Shown here in pieces: positions 17,111 to 24,770 of a stretch of DNA of 64,000 nt. The translations under genes and the position numbers were made by a program. Source of the DNA: Marivibrio sp040218065 (lineage in GTDB: Bacteria > Pseudomonadota > Alphaproteobacteria > UBA8366 > Aestuariispiraceae); the NCBI RefSeq assembly GCF_040218065.1, contig NZ_JAVJQE010000015.1, positions 372,001 through 436,000 of the forward strand, in the 5' to 3' direction. Within the stretch, counting starts at the first letter, position 1, and every line of letters begins with the position of its first letter. Below the pieces are notes generated by a model. It was not told the DNA's origin and ran no database searches. It saw only the letters and a program-made list of their open reading frames with translations.

Positions 17111-17530
17111 ATGTCGCTGAAGGGCAGCAAGACCGAGCAGAACCTGAAAGACGCCTTCTCGGGCGAAAGCCAGGCCAACCGCCGTTACCTCTACTTCGCT
17201 CAGAAGGCGGACGTTGAGGGCTACAACGACGTCGCCGCCGTGTTCCGCTCGACCGCCGAGGGCGAGACCGGCCACGCGCACGGCCATCTGGAGTTCCTGG
17301 AGGAGGTCGGCGACCCGGCCACCGGCGAGCCGATCGGCGACACCGGCGCCAACCTGAAGGCCGCCATCGCCGGCGAGACGCACGAGTACACCGACATGTA
17401 CCCGGGCATGGCCCGCACGGCCCGCGAGGAAGGCTTCGACGAGATCGCCGACTGGTTCGAGACCCTGGCGAAGGCTGAGAAGAGCCACGCCGGCCGCTTC
17501 CAGAAGGCCCTCGACAGCCTGGACGGCTAA
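17111..17530 (+). CDS. rubrerythrin, short form without rubredoxin domain
   Basis: 139 residues forming a four-helix ferritin-like di-iron domain. Ligand motifs are GESQANRRYLYFAQKA, EGETGHAHGH and the C-terminal ETLAKAEKSHAGRF. The usual C-terminal rubredoxin (two CxxC) is absent. Rubrerythrins reduce peroxide. This short form travels with the Fe-S protein and DUF3501 genes immediately downstream in many proteobacteria, so the Fe-S protein may be the electron donor (inference). A strong promoter with an Irr-type box lies upstream. Confidence 0.92.
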   Translation: MSLKGSKTEQNLKDAFSGESQANRRYLYFAQKADVEGYNDVAAVFRSTAEGETGHAHGHLEFLEEVGDPATGEPIGDTGANLKAAIAGETHEYTDMYPGMARTAREEGFDEIADWFETLAKAEKSHAGRFQKALDSLDG

Positions 17531-17810
17531 TCGGCCGATCCGAGCCGATGGTTAGGGCGCGCCGGCCGAGGGCTGAAGGCTCTCGGCCGGCGGGTCCGAT
17601 CCGGCGCCCGGTCGCATCACGGCCCGATAGAGGCTGATCCGGGCGCGTCAAAAGACGGTTGAAAGTCAGACCCCACAGTCACCGGTCCGGCGGCCGCAGG
17701 CGCCGCGGCGGTGGCGTCGCGCGTCCGCCGCAAGCGACCCGCCCGCCCGCCGCCTTCTTCACCGGACCCGCAGCAGCGCGCGCGGCCCGTGTCGCGCCGG
17801 GAGAAAAACG

Positions 17811-19169
17811 ATGAGCGAAGGCAGCCTGGAAGCGCCGGTCCGGCATCCGATCGACTGGAAGAACCCCGACTTCTACGACGAGGCCAAGCTGGACGAGGAA
17901 CTGCGCCGGGTCTTCGACATCTGTCACGGCTGCCGGCGCTGCTTCAATCTGTGCGACAGCTTCCCGCGGCTCTTCGATCTGATCGACGAGGCGCCGTCCG
18001 AGGAGCTCGACACCGTCGACAGCAAAGACTTCAAGCCGGTCGTCGACGCCTGCACGCTGTGCGACATGTGCTTCATGGTGAAGTGCCCCTACGTGCCGCC
18101 GCACGAGTTCAATCTGGACTTCCCGCACCTGATGCTGCGCTACCGCGCAGTCGAGGCGAAGAAGAAGGGCGCGCCCTTCGCCGAGAAACAGCTCACCGCG
18201 ACCGACCGCAACGGCAAGCTCGCCGCCGGCGCGCTGTCGGGCGTCGCCAACTGGGCGACCGACCGTGGGAACGGCCTGACCCGCCCGCTGATGGAGAAGG
18301 CGGCCGACGTCCACCGCGACGCCGCTTTGCCCAAATTCGCGAAGAAGACCCTGGTCGCCAGCGCCAAGGCCAACCCGCCCAAGGCCGACGACAAGGCCCC
18401 CGCCGCCGGCAAGAAGAAGGCGGTGATCTACGCCACCTGCTACGGCAACTACAACACGCCGGAAGTGGGCGAGGCGCTGCTCGGCGTGCTGGCCAAGAAC
18501 GGCGTCGCCGCCGAGGTCGTCTACCCCGAATGCTGCGGCATGCCGCAGATGGAGCAGGGCGCGATCCAGGACGTGGCCGAGAAGGCCAAGCGCGTCGCCG
18601 CCTCCCTGGAGAGATATGTCGACGACGGCTATGAGGTCATCGCGCTGGTGCCCTCCTGCGCGTTGATGCTGAAGTTCGAGTGGCCGCTGATCCTCCCGGA
18701 CGACGAGCGGATCAAGAAGCTGTCGGCCGCGACCCGCGACGCCAGCGAATACGTCGTGCGCCTCGCCAAGGAGTTCGGGCTGGCGGACGGGCTGAAGCCG
18801 CTTGACGGGCCGGTTACGGTTCACATCGCCTGCCACAGCCGGGCCCAGAATATGGGTCAGAAGGCGACTGAGATGCTGAAGTTGATCCCGGAGATCGAGC
18901 TGACGGTGGTTGAGCGCTGCTCCGGCCACGGCGGCAGCTGGGGCGTGATGAAGGAGAACTTCGAGGTCGGGATCAAGGTTGGCCGGCCGGTTTTCCGCCA
19001 GGCCAAGGCGAACGGCAAGGCCAAATACGTCGCCTCCGAATGCCCGCTCGCCGGCCTGCACATCGCGCAAGGCATGGAAATGTCGGCCAAGGACGCGGAC
19101 GAGAAGGCGTCCCTGCCCGAAACCACGCCGCATCCGATCACCCTGTTCGCCAAGGCCTACGGGCTTTGA
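17811..19169 (+). CDS. heterodisulfide-reductase-like / GlpC-like Fe-S protein
   Basis: 452 residues. Two 4Fe-4S motifs occur in the N-terminal third: CHGCRRCFNLCDSFP (about 39-53) and CTLCDMCFMVKCPYVPPHE (about 83-101). Two CCG domains follow, with YPECCGMPQMEQG (second half of the first domain) and ACHSRAQNMG / VERCSGHGGSWG (second domain). It lacks a flavin domain and is soluble. Such proteins relay electrons or carry disulfide-reductase chemistry. The position between rubrerythrin and DUF3501 suggests an oxidative-stress electron carrier. Confidence 0.88.
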   Translation: MSEGSLEAPVRHPIDWKNPDFYDEAKLDEELRRVFDICHGCRRCFNLCDSFPRLFDLIDEAPSEELDTVDSKDFKPVVDACTLCDMCFMVKCPYVPPHEFNLDFPHLMLRYRAVEAKKKGAPFAEKQLTATDRNGKLAAGALSGVANWATDRGNGLTRPLMEKAADVHRDAALPKFAKKTLVASAKANPPKADDKAPAAGKKKAVIYATCYGNYNTPEVGEALLGVLAKNGVAAEVVYPECCGMPQMEQGAIQDVAEKAKRVAASLERYVDDGYEVIALVPSCALMLKFEWPLILPDDERIKKLSAATRDASEYVVRLAKEFGLADGLKPLDGPVTVHIACHSRAQNMGQKATEMLKLIPEIELTVVERCSGHGGSWGVMKENFEVGIKVGRPVFRQAKANGKAKYVASECPLAGLHIAQGMEMSAKDADEKASLPETTPHPITLFAKAYGL

Positions 19170-19197
19170 GCGCCGACGTCGCTGGAGTCTGAGTTCA

Positions 19198-19815
19198 ATG
19201 GAGACCGCCGCCATGACCCCCGCCCGATCCTCGAAGCGCAGCCTCGACCGCTCGGATCTGATGGAGCCTGAGGCCTACGCCAAGGTCCGCAAGGAGAAGC
19301 GCGCCGAGCTGCTCGCGATCAAGAAGCCGCGCCGCATCGAGATCGGCCCGGTCGCCACCTGCTATTTCGAATGCTTCGAGACGATGGTGCATCAGATCAA
19401 TGAGATGCTCTGCATCGAGAAGGGCGGGGAGGAGCAGATCGACGACGAGCTCTCCGCCTACGCCGGCATGGTGCCTAACGGCCGGGAACTGGTCGCGACC
19501 GTGATGTTCGAGATCGACGATCCGGTGCGCCGCCACGCCTTCCTCGCCAAGCTGGGCGGGATCGAGGAGACGATGTTCATCCGCTTCGCCGGCCATGAGG
19601 TCAAAGGCGTGCCGGAGGCCGACGTCGACCGCACCACCGCCGACGGTAAGGCGTCGAGCGTTCAGTTCCTGCACTTCCCCTTCACCGCCGACCAGATCGG
19701 GGCCTTCAAGCAGACGGACGAGCAGATCGTCGTCGGCTTCAGCCACCCGCAATACAGCCACATGGTCGTGCTGCAGGAGGCGAGCCGCGCCTCGCTGGCC
19801 GAGGATTTCGACTGA
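19198..19815 (+). CDS. DUF3501 family protein
   Basis: 205 residues from ATG 19198 (an ATG at 19213 is also possible). The core LMEPEAYAKVRKEKRAELLAIKKPRRIEIGP and TCYFECFETMVHQINEML are typical of DUF3501, which is found almost only with rubrerythrin and the CCG Fe-S protein. Function is unknown; a role in assembling or serving the peroxide-reducing pair is plausible. It is the last gene of the three-gene unit, followed by the palindromic repeat and a terminator. Confidence 0.85.
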   Translation: METAAMTPARSSKRSLDRSDLMEPEAYAKVRKEKRAELLAIKKPRRIEIGPVATCYFECFETMVHQINEMLCIEKGGEEQIDDELSAYAGMVPNGRELVATVMFEIDDPVRRHAFLAKLGGIEETMFIRFAGHEVKGVPEADVDRTTADGKASSVQFLHFPFTADQIGAFKQTDEQIVVGFSHPQYSHMVVLQEASRASLAEDFD

Positions 19816-19844
19816 GGGGCGGGGCGCGCTTTCCCACCGCATCC

Positions 19845-19943
19845 GATGTCATCCCGGACGGCCTAAGGCCGTCCGGGATCTCGAGGGAGGAGCAGGATCG
19901 TCGAGATCCCGGCTCTGCGCTGCGCTCCGGCCGGGATGACATC
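19845..19943. repeat. GTCATCCCGG-type interspersed palindromic repeat
   Basis: Outer arms GATGTCATCCCGG (19845-19857) and CCGGGATGACATC (19931-19943) are perfect complements. Inside, 13-base arms at 19851-19863 and 19867-19879 form a hairpin with loop TAA, and GGGATCTCGA / TCGAGATCCC form another pair. Elements of this type occur in many copies in alphaproteobacterial genomes and often give the spurious reading MSSRPERSAEPGSR, seen here on the minus strand. I treat it as a non-coding repeat. Confidence 0.75.
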
Positions 19944-19964
19944 CCGCTTTTCGCCATGCCGCAG

Positions 19965-19988
19965 TCCCCGCGAAGGCGGGGATTTTTT
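19965..19988 (+). terminator. rho-independent terminator of the rubrerythrin operon
   Basis: The stem TCCCCGC / GCGGGGA with loop GAAG is followed directly by six T residues (19983-19988). It lies about 150 bases after DUF3501 and before the convergent MATE gene. Confidence 0.75.
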
Positions 19989-20026
19989 ACAGCCCCCCGG
20001 GCCAGCCCGGCGCGGGGCGCCCTCGC

Positions 20027-21382
20027 TCACGCCGCCCGCACCCCCTGCACCGACCGCCACGCCCACCGGGCGCCCAGGATCGTCACGTTGACGAAACTGG
20101 CGATCAGGATCCCCTCGAACAGCCCTTCCGGTCCGCGCTCCAGATGCACGCCCAGCCACCAGCCGGTCGGGATCATCACGACGAAATAGCTGAAGAAGGC
20201 GATCGCCGTCGGGACCCAGGGATCGGCGGCGGCGCGGAGCGCGTTGGCCAGCACGACCTGCCCGCCGTCGGCCACCAGCAGCCAGCCGACCAGCATGATG
20301 GTCGGGACGGCCGCGACCGCCAGGAAGGGCTCGTCGGTGTAGAGGCTCGCCACCTCTCCCGGTATCAGATTCAAGATAAGGCCGAAGAGACCCATCGCGA
20401 CCATGCACCAGCCGAACCCCGTCCAGCCGGCGAGCGCGCGGTCCGGCCCGTCGCCGCGGCCGTGCGCGACGCCGACGCGCACGCCCGTCGCCGTCGCCAG
20501 GCCGAGCGCGATCATGAACAGCATCGCGAGAAGCGCATTGGCCACGCCGTAGACCGCCAAGGCCTGCGGCCCCAGCCAGCCGGCGAACAGCGCCATCACG
20601 CCGAAGGCGCCCGTCTCGAAGCCAAGCGACAGGCCGGCCGCGTAGCCGTAGCGCCGGTCGCCGCGCCCGCCCTTCAGCCAACCGGGGTCCGGCCGCAGGC
20701 GCACGCCGAGTGCGTCGCGGTCCCGCAAGCGCCAGACATAGGCCAGCAGCGCCGCCGCCATGAAGACCCGCGCGATCGTGGTGGCTATCGCCGCGCCGTC
20801 CGCGCCCAGCGCGTCCACGCCGAAGCCGCCGTAGATCAGCCACCAGTTGAGCGGCAGGTTGATCACGTTGGCCGTCCAGATCGCCACCCACACCGGCGCC
20901 GGGCGGCCGATCCCCTCCAGGAAGAAGGCGGTGGTGATATAGAGCATCATCGGAATCAGACCGGCGCCCTGCCAGAAGGTCACGGAGGCGCTCGCCTCGA
21001 TCAGGGCGGACGACTGGCCGGTCAGCGCGAAATAGGGCGCGCCTTGAGTGGTCAGGGCGAAGCCGATCGCGCCGATGACAAAGGCGTAGGGCAGACCGCG
21101 CCGCCAGACCTGGCCGGTCTCCGACCAGCGCTCCGCGCCGCGATGGTGCGCGGTCGCCACCAGCACCCCTTGCATCAGCCCGATGCCGACCACCAGAAGA
21201 ATGATGAAAGGCGAGGTTCCCAGCGTGTAGTAGCCGACCGACTCGGCCGAATAGCGTCCCAGCATCGCGATGTCGACGGTGGTCAGCATGAGCACGCCGG
21301 CGCGGCTGACGGCGACGGGCGCGGCCAGACGGAACAGCTCGTGGGTGTGCCGCGCGAGGCGGGAGACCAGCCATTGGGACAT
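20027..21382 (-). CDS. MATE-family multidrug/metabolite exporter (NorM-like)
   Basis: 451 residues, 12 hydrophobic segments in two repeats of six. Typical MATE features are the N-terminal ELFRLAAPVAVSRAGVLMLTTVDIAMLGRYSAE and the central LPLNWWLIYG. Family members export cationic drugs or metabolites driven by Na+ or H+. No regulator is attached and the substrate is unknown. It is monocistronic and convergent with the DUF3501 gene. Confidence 0.87.
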   Translation of the reverse strand: MSQWLVSRLARHTHELFRLAAPVAVSRAGVLMLTTVDIAMLGRYSAESVGYYTLGTSPFIILLVVGIGLMQGVLVATAHHRGAERWSETGQVWRRGLPYAFVIGAIGFALTTQGAPYFALTGQSSALIEASASVTFWQGAGLIPMMLYITTAFFLEGIGRPAPVWVAIWTANVINLPLNWWLIYGGFGVDALGADGAAIATTIARVFMAAALLAYVWRLRDRDALGVRLRPDPGWLKGGRGDRRYGYAAGLSLGFETGAFGVMALFAGWLGPQALAVYGVANALLAMLFMIALGLATATGVRVGVAHGRGDGPDRALAGWTGFGWCMVAMGLFGLILNLIPGEVASLYTDEPFLAVAAVPTIMLVGWLLVADGGQVVLANALRAAADPWVPTAIAFFSYFVVMIPTGWWLGVHLERGPEGLFEGILIASFVNVTILGARWAWRSVQGVRAA

Positions 21383-21708
21383 GCTCCCTCCCGCTTATTC
21401 CGCCGCGCGGCGCATGACAACACCGTTGGGCGAGACGGTTGGGCGACACCGCCCGCGGGGGCGCGGCGCGTCTGCGTTGAAACACGGACGCGGCATTGAG
21501 GCCGGGCGCTTAATTTGTTTCAATCGAATCTAAGAAGCCGGTCATCTGACGCGCTTATCCTTTGGACCCGCCCCGATCGGGCGGTCTTCCGGTCGAGCAC
21601 CCGGATTAAACCGGCGGCCCGCGTGCACGCGGCGGCCGCGCCGGCTGCGGTGCGGTTCGGCTTCGTCAGGGACGCGCGGGCGACAACGCAGGAACGAGGA
21701 GGAAAGTC
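21383..21708 (+). promoter_or_regulatory. 326-base intergenic region with a candidate phbB promoter
   Basis: This gap divides the divergent MATE and phbB genes. TTGAGG (21496-21501) and TTCAAT (21519-21524), 17 bases apart, could be a sigma-70 promoter toward phbB, matching consensus at 4/6 in both hexamers. An 8-bp direct repeat TTGGGCGA occurs twice near 21425-21450. I see no gene or RNA here. Confidence 0.35.
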
Positions 21709-22431
21709 ATGGGACGTGTTGCACTGGTCACCGGCGGCACCCGCGGCATCGGCGCCGCGATCGCGACGGCGTTGCAGGACGCCGGCTACACGGTCGCCGC
21801 CAACTACGGCGGCAACGACGACGCGGCGAACAAGTTCAAGGAGGAGACGGGCGTCTCCGTCTACAAGTTCGACGTCTCCGACTACGACTCGGTGGTCGAC
21901 GGCGTGAAGAAGATCGAAAGCGAGCTCGGCCCGATCGAGGTGCTGGTGAACAACGCAGGCATCACCCGCGACGGCACCATGCACAAGATGACGCCGGACC
22001 AATGGCAGGCGGTGATCGACACCAATCTCGGCTCCTGCTTCAACTGCAGCCGCGCCGTCATCGAAGGGATGCGGGAGCGCAAGTTCGGCCGCATCGTCAA
22101 TATCGGCTCGATCAACGGCCAGGCCGGGCAGTACGGCCAGGTCAACTACGCCGCCGCCAAATCGGGCATCCACGGCTTCACCAAGGCGCTGGCCCAGGAA
22201 GGCGCGCGCGCCGGCATCACGGTCAACGCGATCGCGCCCGGCTACATCAACACCGACATGGTCCGCGCCGTGCCGGAGGACGTGCTGGAGAAGATCAAGG
22301 CGCGCATCCCGGTCGGCCGCCTCGGCGAGGCGAGCGAGATCGCCCGCGGCGTCGTCTTCCTGGTGAGCGACGAGGGCGGCTTCATCACCGGCTCGACCCT
22401 CTCCATCAACGGCGGGCAGCATATGTATTGA
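21709..22431 (+). CDS. phbB: acetoacetyl-CoA reductase
   Basis: 240 residues of the short-chain dehydrogenase family, with TGGTRGIGAAIA (NADPH-binding GxxxGxG), NNAG, and the catalytic Ser in NIGSINGQAGQ with Y-A-A-A-K downstream. GQYGQVNYAAAKSGIHGFTKALA and the C-terminal GSTLSINGGQHMY are characteristic of PhbB. It makes (R)-3-hydroxybutyryl-CoA for polyhydroxybutyrate. The ribosome site AACGAGGAGGAAAG is strong. PhaA and PhaC are not in this window. Confidence 0.92.
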   Translation: MGRVALVTGGTRGIGAAIATALQDAGYTVAANYGGNDDAANKFKEETGVSVYKFDVSDYDSVVDGVKKIESELGPIEVLVNNAGITRDGTMHKMTPDQWQAVIDTNLGSCFNCSRAVIEGMRERKFGRIVNIGSINGQAGQYGQVNYAAAKSGIHGFTKALAQEGARAGITVNAIAPGYINTDMVRAVPEDVLEKIKARIPVGRLGEASEIARGVVFLVSDEGGFITGSTLSINGGQHMY

Positions 22432-22449
22432 GGACGCCTCCGGACAAAG

Positions 22450-22472
22450 CCTCCCCCCTTCATGGGGGGAGG
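22450..22472 (+). repeat. GC-rich hairpin between phbB and the Nudix gene
   Basis: Nine-base arms CCTCCCCCC and GGGGGGAGG with a five-base loop. No T tract follows, so it may be an RNA-stabilising or attenuating hairpin rather than a classical terminator. It ends 14 bases before the Nudix start codon. Confidence 0.5.
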
Positions 22473-22486
22473 TTGGCGGGGGCGCC

Positions 22487-22927
22487 ATGACCGCCCGCCC
22501 CCTGATCGGCGTCGGCGTCGTCGTGTTGAAGACGACGGCCCACGGCCCGCAGGTGCTGCTGATCAAGCGCGGCCGCCCGCCGCGCGAGGGTCAATGGTCG
22601 CTGCCCGGCGGTCGCCAGGAGCTGGGCGAGACCGTGCGCGAGACCGCGATCCGCGAGGTGCGCGAGGAGGCGGGGGTCGAGATCGCCGACCTGCGGCTGA
22701 TCGACGTGGTCGACAGCATCACGGCCGATCCCGCCGCGCCCGCCGGCCCGCCGCTCTACCACTACACTCTGGTGGATTTCGCCGCGCGCTGGACCGCGGG
22801 CGAGCCGCGCCCCGGCGACGACGCGATCGACGCCTGCTGGGCCGATCCCGCGGATTTGGACGGGTTCGCGCTGTGGGAGGAGACGGTGCGGGTCATCACC
22901 GCCGCCTGCAAACCAGCCCTGCCGTGA
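22487..22927 (+). CDS. Nudix hydrolase
   Basis: 146 residues with a complete Nudix box (G-x5-E-x7-RE-U-x-EE-x-GU): GRQELGETVRETAIREV continues into REEAGV (about residues 42-64). Such enzymes hydrolyse nucleoside diphosphate derivatives, for example ADP-ribose or oxidised nucleotides; the substrate cannot be told from the motif. The downstream part LYHYTLVDFAARW resembles ADP-ribose pyrophosphatase-like members. It probably reads through from phbB or from its own promoter. Confidence 0.88.
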   Translation: MTARPLIGVGVVVLKTTAHGPQVLLIKRGRPPREGQWSLPGGRQELGETVRETAIREVREEAGVEIADLRLIDVVDSITADPAAPAGPPLYHYTLVDFAARWTAGEPRPGDDAIDACWADPADLDGFALWEETVRVITAACKPALP

Positions 22928-22953
22928 CTGCATGGCGACAGTGATGAAATTTC

Positions 22954-22977
22954 ATGGGAAATCCCCATTTTTCCCAT
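22954..22977. repeat. hairpin upstream of speD
   Basis: ATGGGAAA (22954-22961) pairs with TTTCCCAT (22970-22977) across an 8-base loop, just after a palindromic TGAAATTTCA. It lies between the Nudix stop and speD and could be a weak terminator or a control site for speD. The Rs following the stem do not make a T tract. Confidence 0.35.
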
Positions 22978-23053
22978 TGCGTGCGAAAGCCGTTCCAGTG
23001 CATATCGCGCGCTCACGTTGATGAAGCGTGTCATCTACTGGATGGAGGATGCG

Positions 23054-23572
23054 ATGCCGAGAGACGACATCGCTCTTTCCGATCTGGGGACGGCAGCGGA
23101 CGGGGTCCAAAGCGCAGCCCATAAGGACGAGAGCGTAACCGAAACCTTCCACCTGCCCGCCGGCCTTTTCGCCGACGACAGGTTGGATCATTTCATCAAG
23201 CGCGACGGCGAGACGTTCGCCGGGACCCACTTGATCGTCGACCTTTGGGAAGCCAGCGGGCTCGACGACATCCACCATATCGAAAGCGTGCTCAAGCGCT
23301 GCATCGAGGTGGCGGGCGCGACCCTGTTGCATTTCCACCTGCACCGCTTCAGCCCCGAGGGCGTCTCGGGCGTGGCCGTGCTGGCGGAGAGTCACATCTC
23401 GATCCACACTTGGCCCGAGGTCGGCTACGCGGCCCTCGACATCTTCATGTGCGGCGACGCGACGCCGCATGCGGCGATCGAGGTGCTGCGCGAGGGCTTC
23501 TCGGCCGGCCGGGTCGAGCTCAACGACCTTATGCGCGGCCGCGTGGCGCGCCAGGGCGTCCCGGTCTCGTGA
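23054..23572 (+). CDS. speD: S-adenosylmethionine decarboxylase proenzyme
   Basis: 172 residues from ATG 23054, chosen because GGAGG lies five bases upstream; in-frame ATGs at 23021 and 23042 also exist. The self-cleaving site is in ESHISIHTWPE, where S113 becomes the pyruvoyl group. FAGTHLIVDLWEASGLDD and the C-terminal LDIFMCGDA block are typical of the bacterial short form. It makes decarboxylated SAM, the aminopropyl donor for spermidine. The stop overlaps the speE start (GTGA). Confidence 0.92.
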   Translation: MPRDDIALSDLGTAADGVQSAAHKDESVTETFHLPAGLFADDRLDHFIKRDGETFAGTHLIVDLWEASGLDDIHHIESVLKRCIEVAGATLLHFHLHRFSPEGVSGVAVLAESHISIHTWPEVGYAALDIFMCGDATPHAAIEVLREGFSAGRVELNDLMRGRVARQGVPVS

Positions 23573-24417
23573 CCGGCGACTGGTTCGACGAGGAGCTCCA
23601 TCCGGAGCTGCGCCAGGGGTTGAAGATCGACCGGGTCCTGTACCAGTCCGGCGACGGGCTGCAGGATCTGGTCGTCTTCGAAAACCCGCGCTTCGGGCGG
23701 GTCTTGTGCCTTGACGGCGTCGTGCAGACGACCGAGGGGGACGAGTTCGTCTATCACGAGATGATGACCCATGTGCCGATCCTGGCGCACGGGCGGGCGC
23801 AAGACGTGCTGATCGTCGGCGGCGGCGACGGCGGCATGGCGCGCGAGGTCCTCAAGCACCAGGCCGTGCGCCCGGTGATGGTCGAGATCGATCCGGACGT
23901 GGTCGAGTTTTCGAAACAGCATCTGCCGTCGCTTTCGAACGGCGCCTTCGACGACCCCCGGCTCGAGCTGGTGATCGCCGACGGCTGCACGTTCATGAAG
24001 GAGACGGAGAAGCGCTTTGACGTGATCATCGTCGATTCGACGGATCCGATCGGGCCGGGCGAGGTGCTGTTCACCGCCGAATTCTACGCCGACTGCAAGA
24101 GCCGCCTGAAGCCCGGCGGCGTGATCGTCACCCAGAACGGCGTGCCCTTCGTGCAACCGGACGAGGTGACGAACAGCTGGCGGCGCTTGGGGCGCAGCTT
24201 CCAGGACGTGCATTTCTACCTGGCGGCCGTGCCCACCTATCAGGGCGGCGACATGGCCTTCGGCTGGGCCAGCGACGACGCGAGCCTGCGCCGCCAACCG
24301 GTCGAGACGATCGAGGCGCGCTTCGAGGCCGCCGGGATCGAGACGCGCTACTACACCCCCGAGCTGCATGTCGCGAGCTTCGCGCTGCCGAAGACGGTGC
24401 GCGATCTGTTGCGCTAG
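23569..24417 (+). CDS. speE: spermidine synthase
   Basis: 282 residues starting at GTG 23569 inside the speD stop. The frame is open further upstream but that part is antisense-like and unconserved. Motifs are VLIVGGGDGGMAREVLKH (decarboxylated SAM site), VEIDPDVVEFSKQHLP, and catalytic D in IIVDSTDPIGPGEVLF. It transfers an aminopropyl group to putrescine. The speD-speE pair forms a complete polyamine unit that ends at the terminator bordering the prophage. Confidence 0.93.
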   Translation: MTGDWFDEELHPELRQGLKIDRVLYQSGDGLQDLVVFENPRFGRVLCLDGVVQTTEGDEFVYHEMMTHVPILAHGRAQDVLIVGGGDGGMAREVLKHQAVRPVMVEIDPDVVEFSKQHLPSLSNGAFDDPRLELVIADGCTFMKETEKRFDVIIVDSTDPIGPGEVLFTAEFYADCKSRLKPGGVIVTQNGVPFVQPDEVTNSWRRLGRSFQDVHFYLAAVPTYQGGDMAFGWASDDASLRRQPVETIEARFEAAGIETRYYTPELHVASFALPKTVRDLLR

Positions 24418-24514
24418 CGGCTGCGGCTTGAGTCTGCGCCTTCGCCGACACGCCTGATTGTTCAGCGGGCGCCCCCCCCCGCGCGAAGCGAGACATTCCG
24501 GACCTTGGGACAGC

Positions 24515-24550
24515 GGGCGATGAAGGGCTAACCTTCATCGCCCTTTTCTC
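24515..24550 (+). terminator. rho-independent terminator of speD-speE
   Basis: A perfect 12-bp stem (GGGCGATGAAGG at 24515-24526, CCTTCATCGCCC at 24532-24543) with loop GCTAA is followed by TTTTCTC. The prophage begins about 35 bases further on, so the insertion leaves host transcription termination intact. Confidence 0.88.
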
Positions 24551-24582
24551 ATTGAAAACAGGCCATAATCAATCTGCTGAGC

Positions 24583-24735
24583 TGTTAGGGGACACATGAA
24601 CCTGCAGTGAGGCGGGATATGGCGGGATGAGGCGGGACCCCGCGGGATGACTGGTGTTCGGGCGTCGTCGGGGTTTCGTCGTTGAATTTGCAGTCGGGCA
24701 TGTTGCGGGCCTTTCTGACACTTGAATTTGCAGTC
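24583..24735 (+). repeat. candidate left transposition end with three transposase-binding repeats (L1, L2, L3)
   Basis: TGAACCTGCAGT (24597-24608) is followed by two identical 14-mers TTGAATTTGCAGTC (24682-24695 and 24722-24735). Taking the shared TGAAnnTGCAGT core, starts lie 86 and 40 bases apart, close to the Mu layout in which L1 is separated by a bent spacer from L2 and L3. The outer terminus is probably TGTTAG at 24583. The right-end counterparts would lie beyond the window. Confidence 0.65.
24611..24650 (+). repeat. four tandem 10-bp repeats between L1 and L2
   Basis: Units GGCGGGATAT, GGCGGGATGA, GGCGGGACCC and CGCGGGATGA run without gaps. The period equals about one helical turn, so each unit faces the same side of the DNA. 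They occupy the spacer where Mu binds HU during assembly of the transpososome. Confidence 0.8.
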
Positions 24736-24770
24736 TCTCGGCGCGGCGTGACGGCGCTCTCAGGGATCTC

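Noticed and set aside
19847..19957. Small minus-strand ORF reading MSSRPERSAEPGSR
   Set aside because: It is the usual spurious translation of a palindromic GTCATCCCGG repeat.
24605..24655. CRISPR-like array
   Set aside because: The 10-base units are contiguous with no spacers; it is a short tandem repeat at the transposition end.
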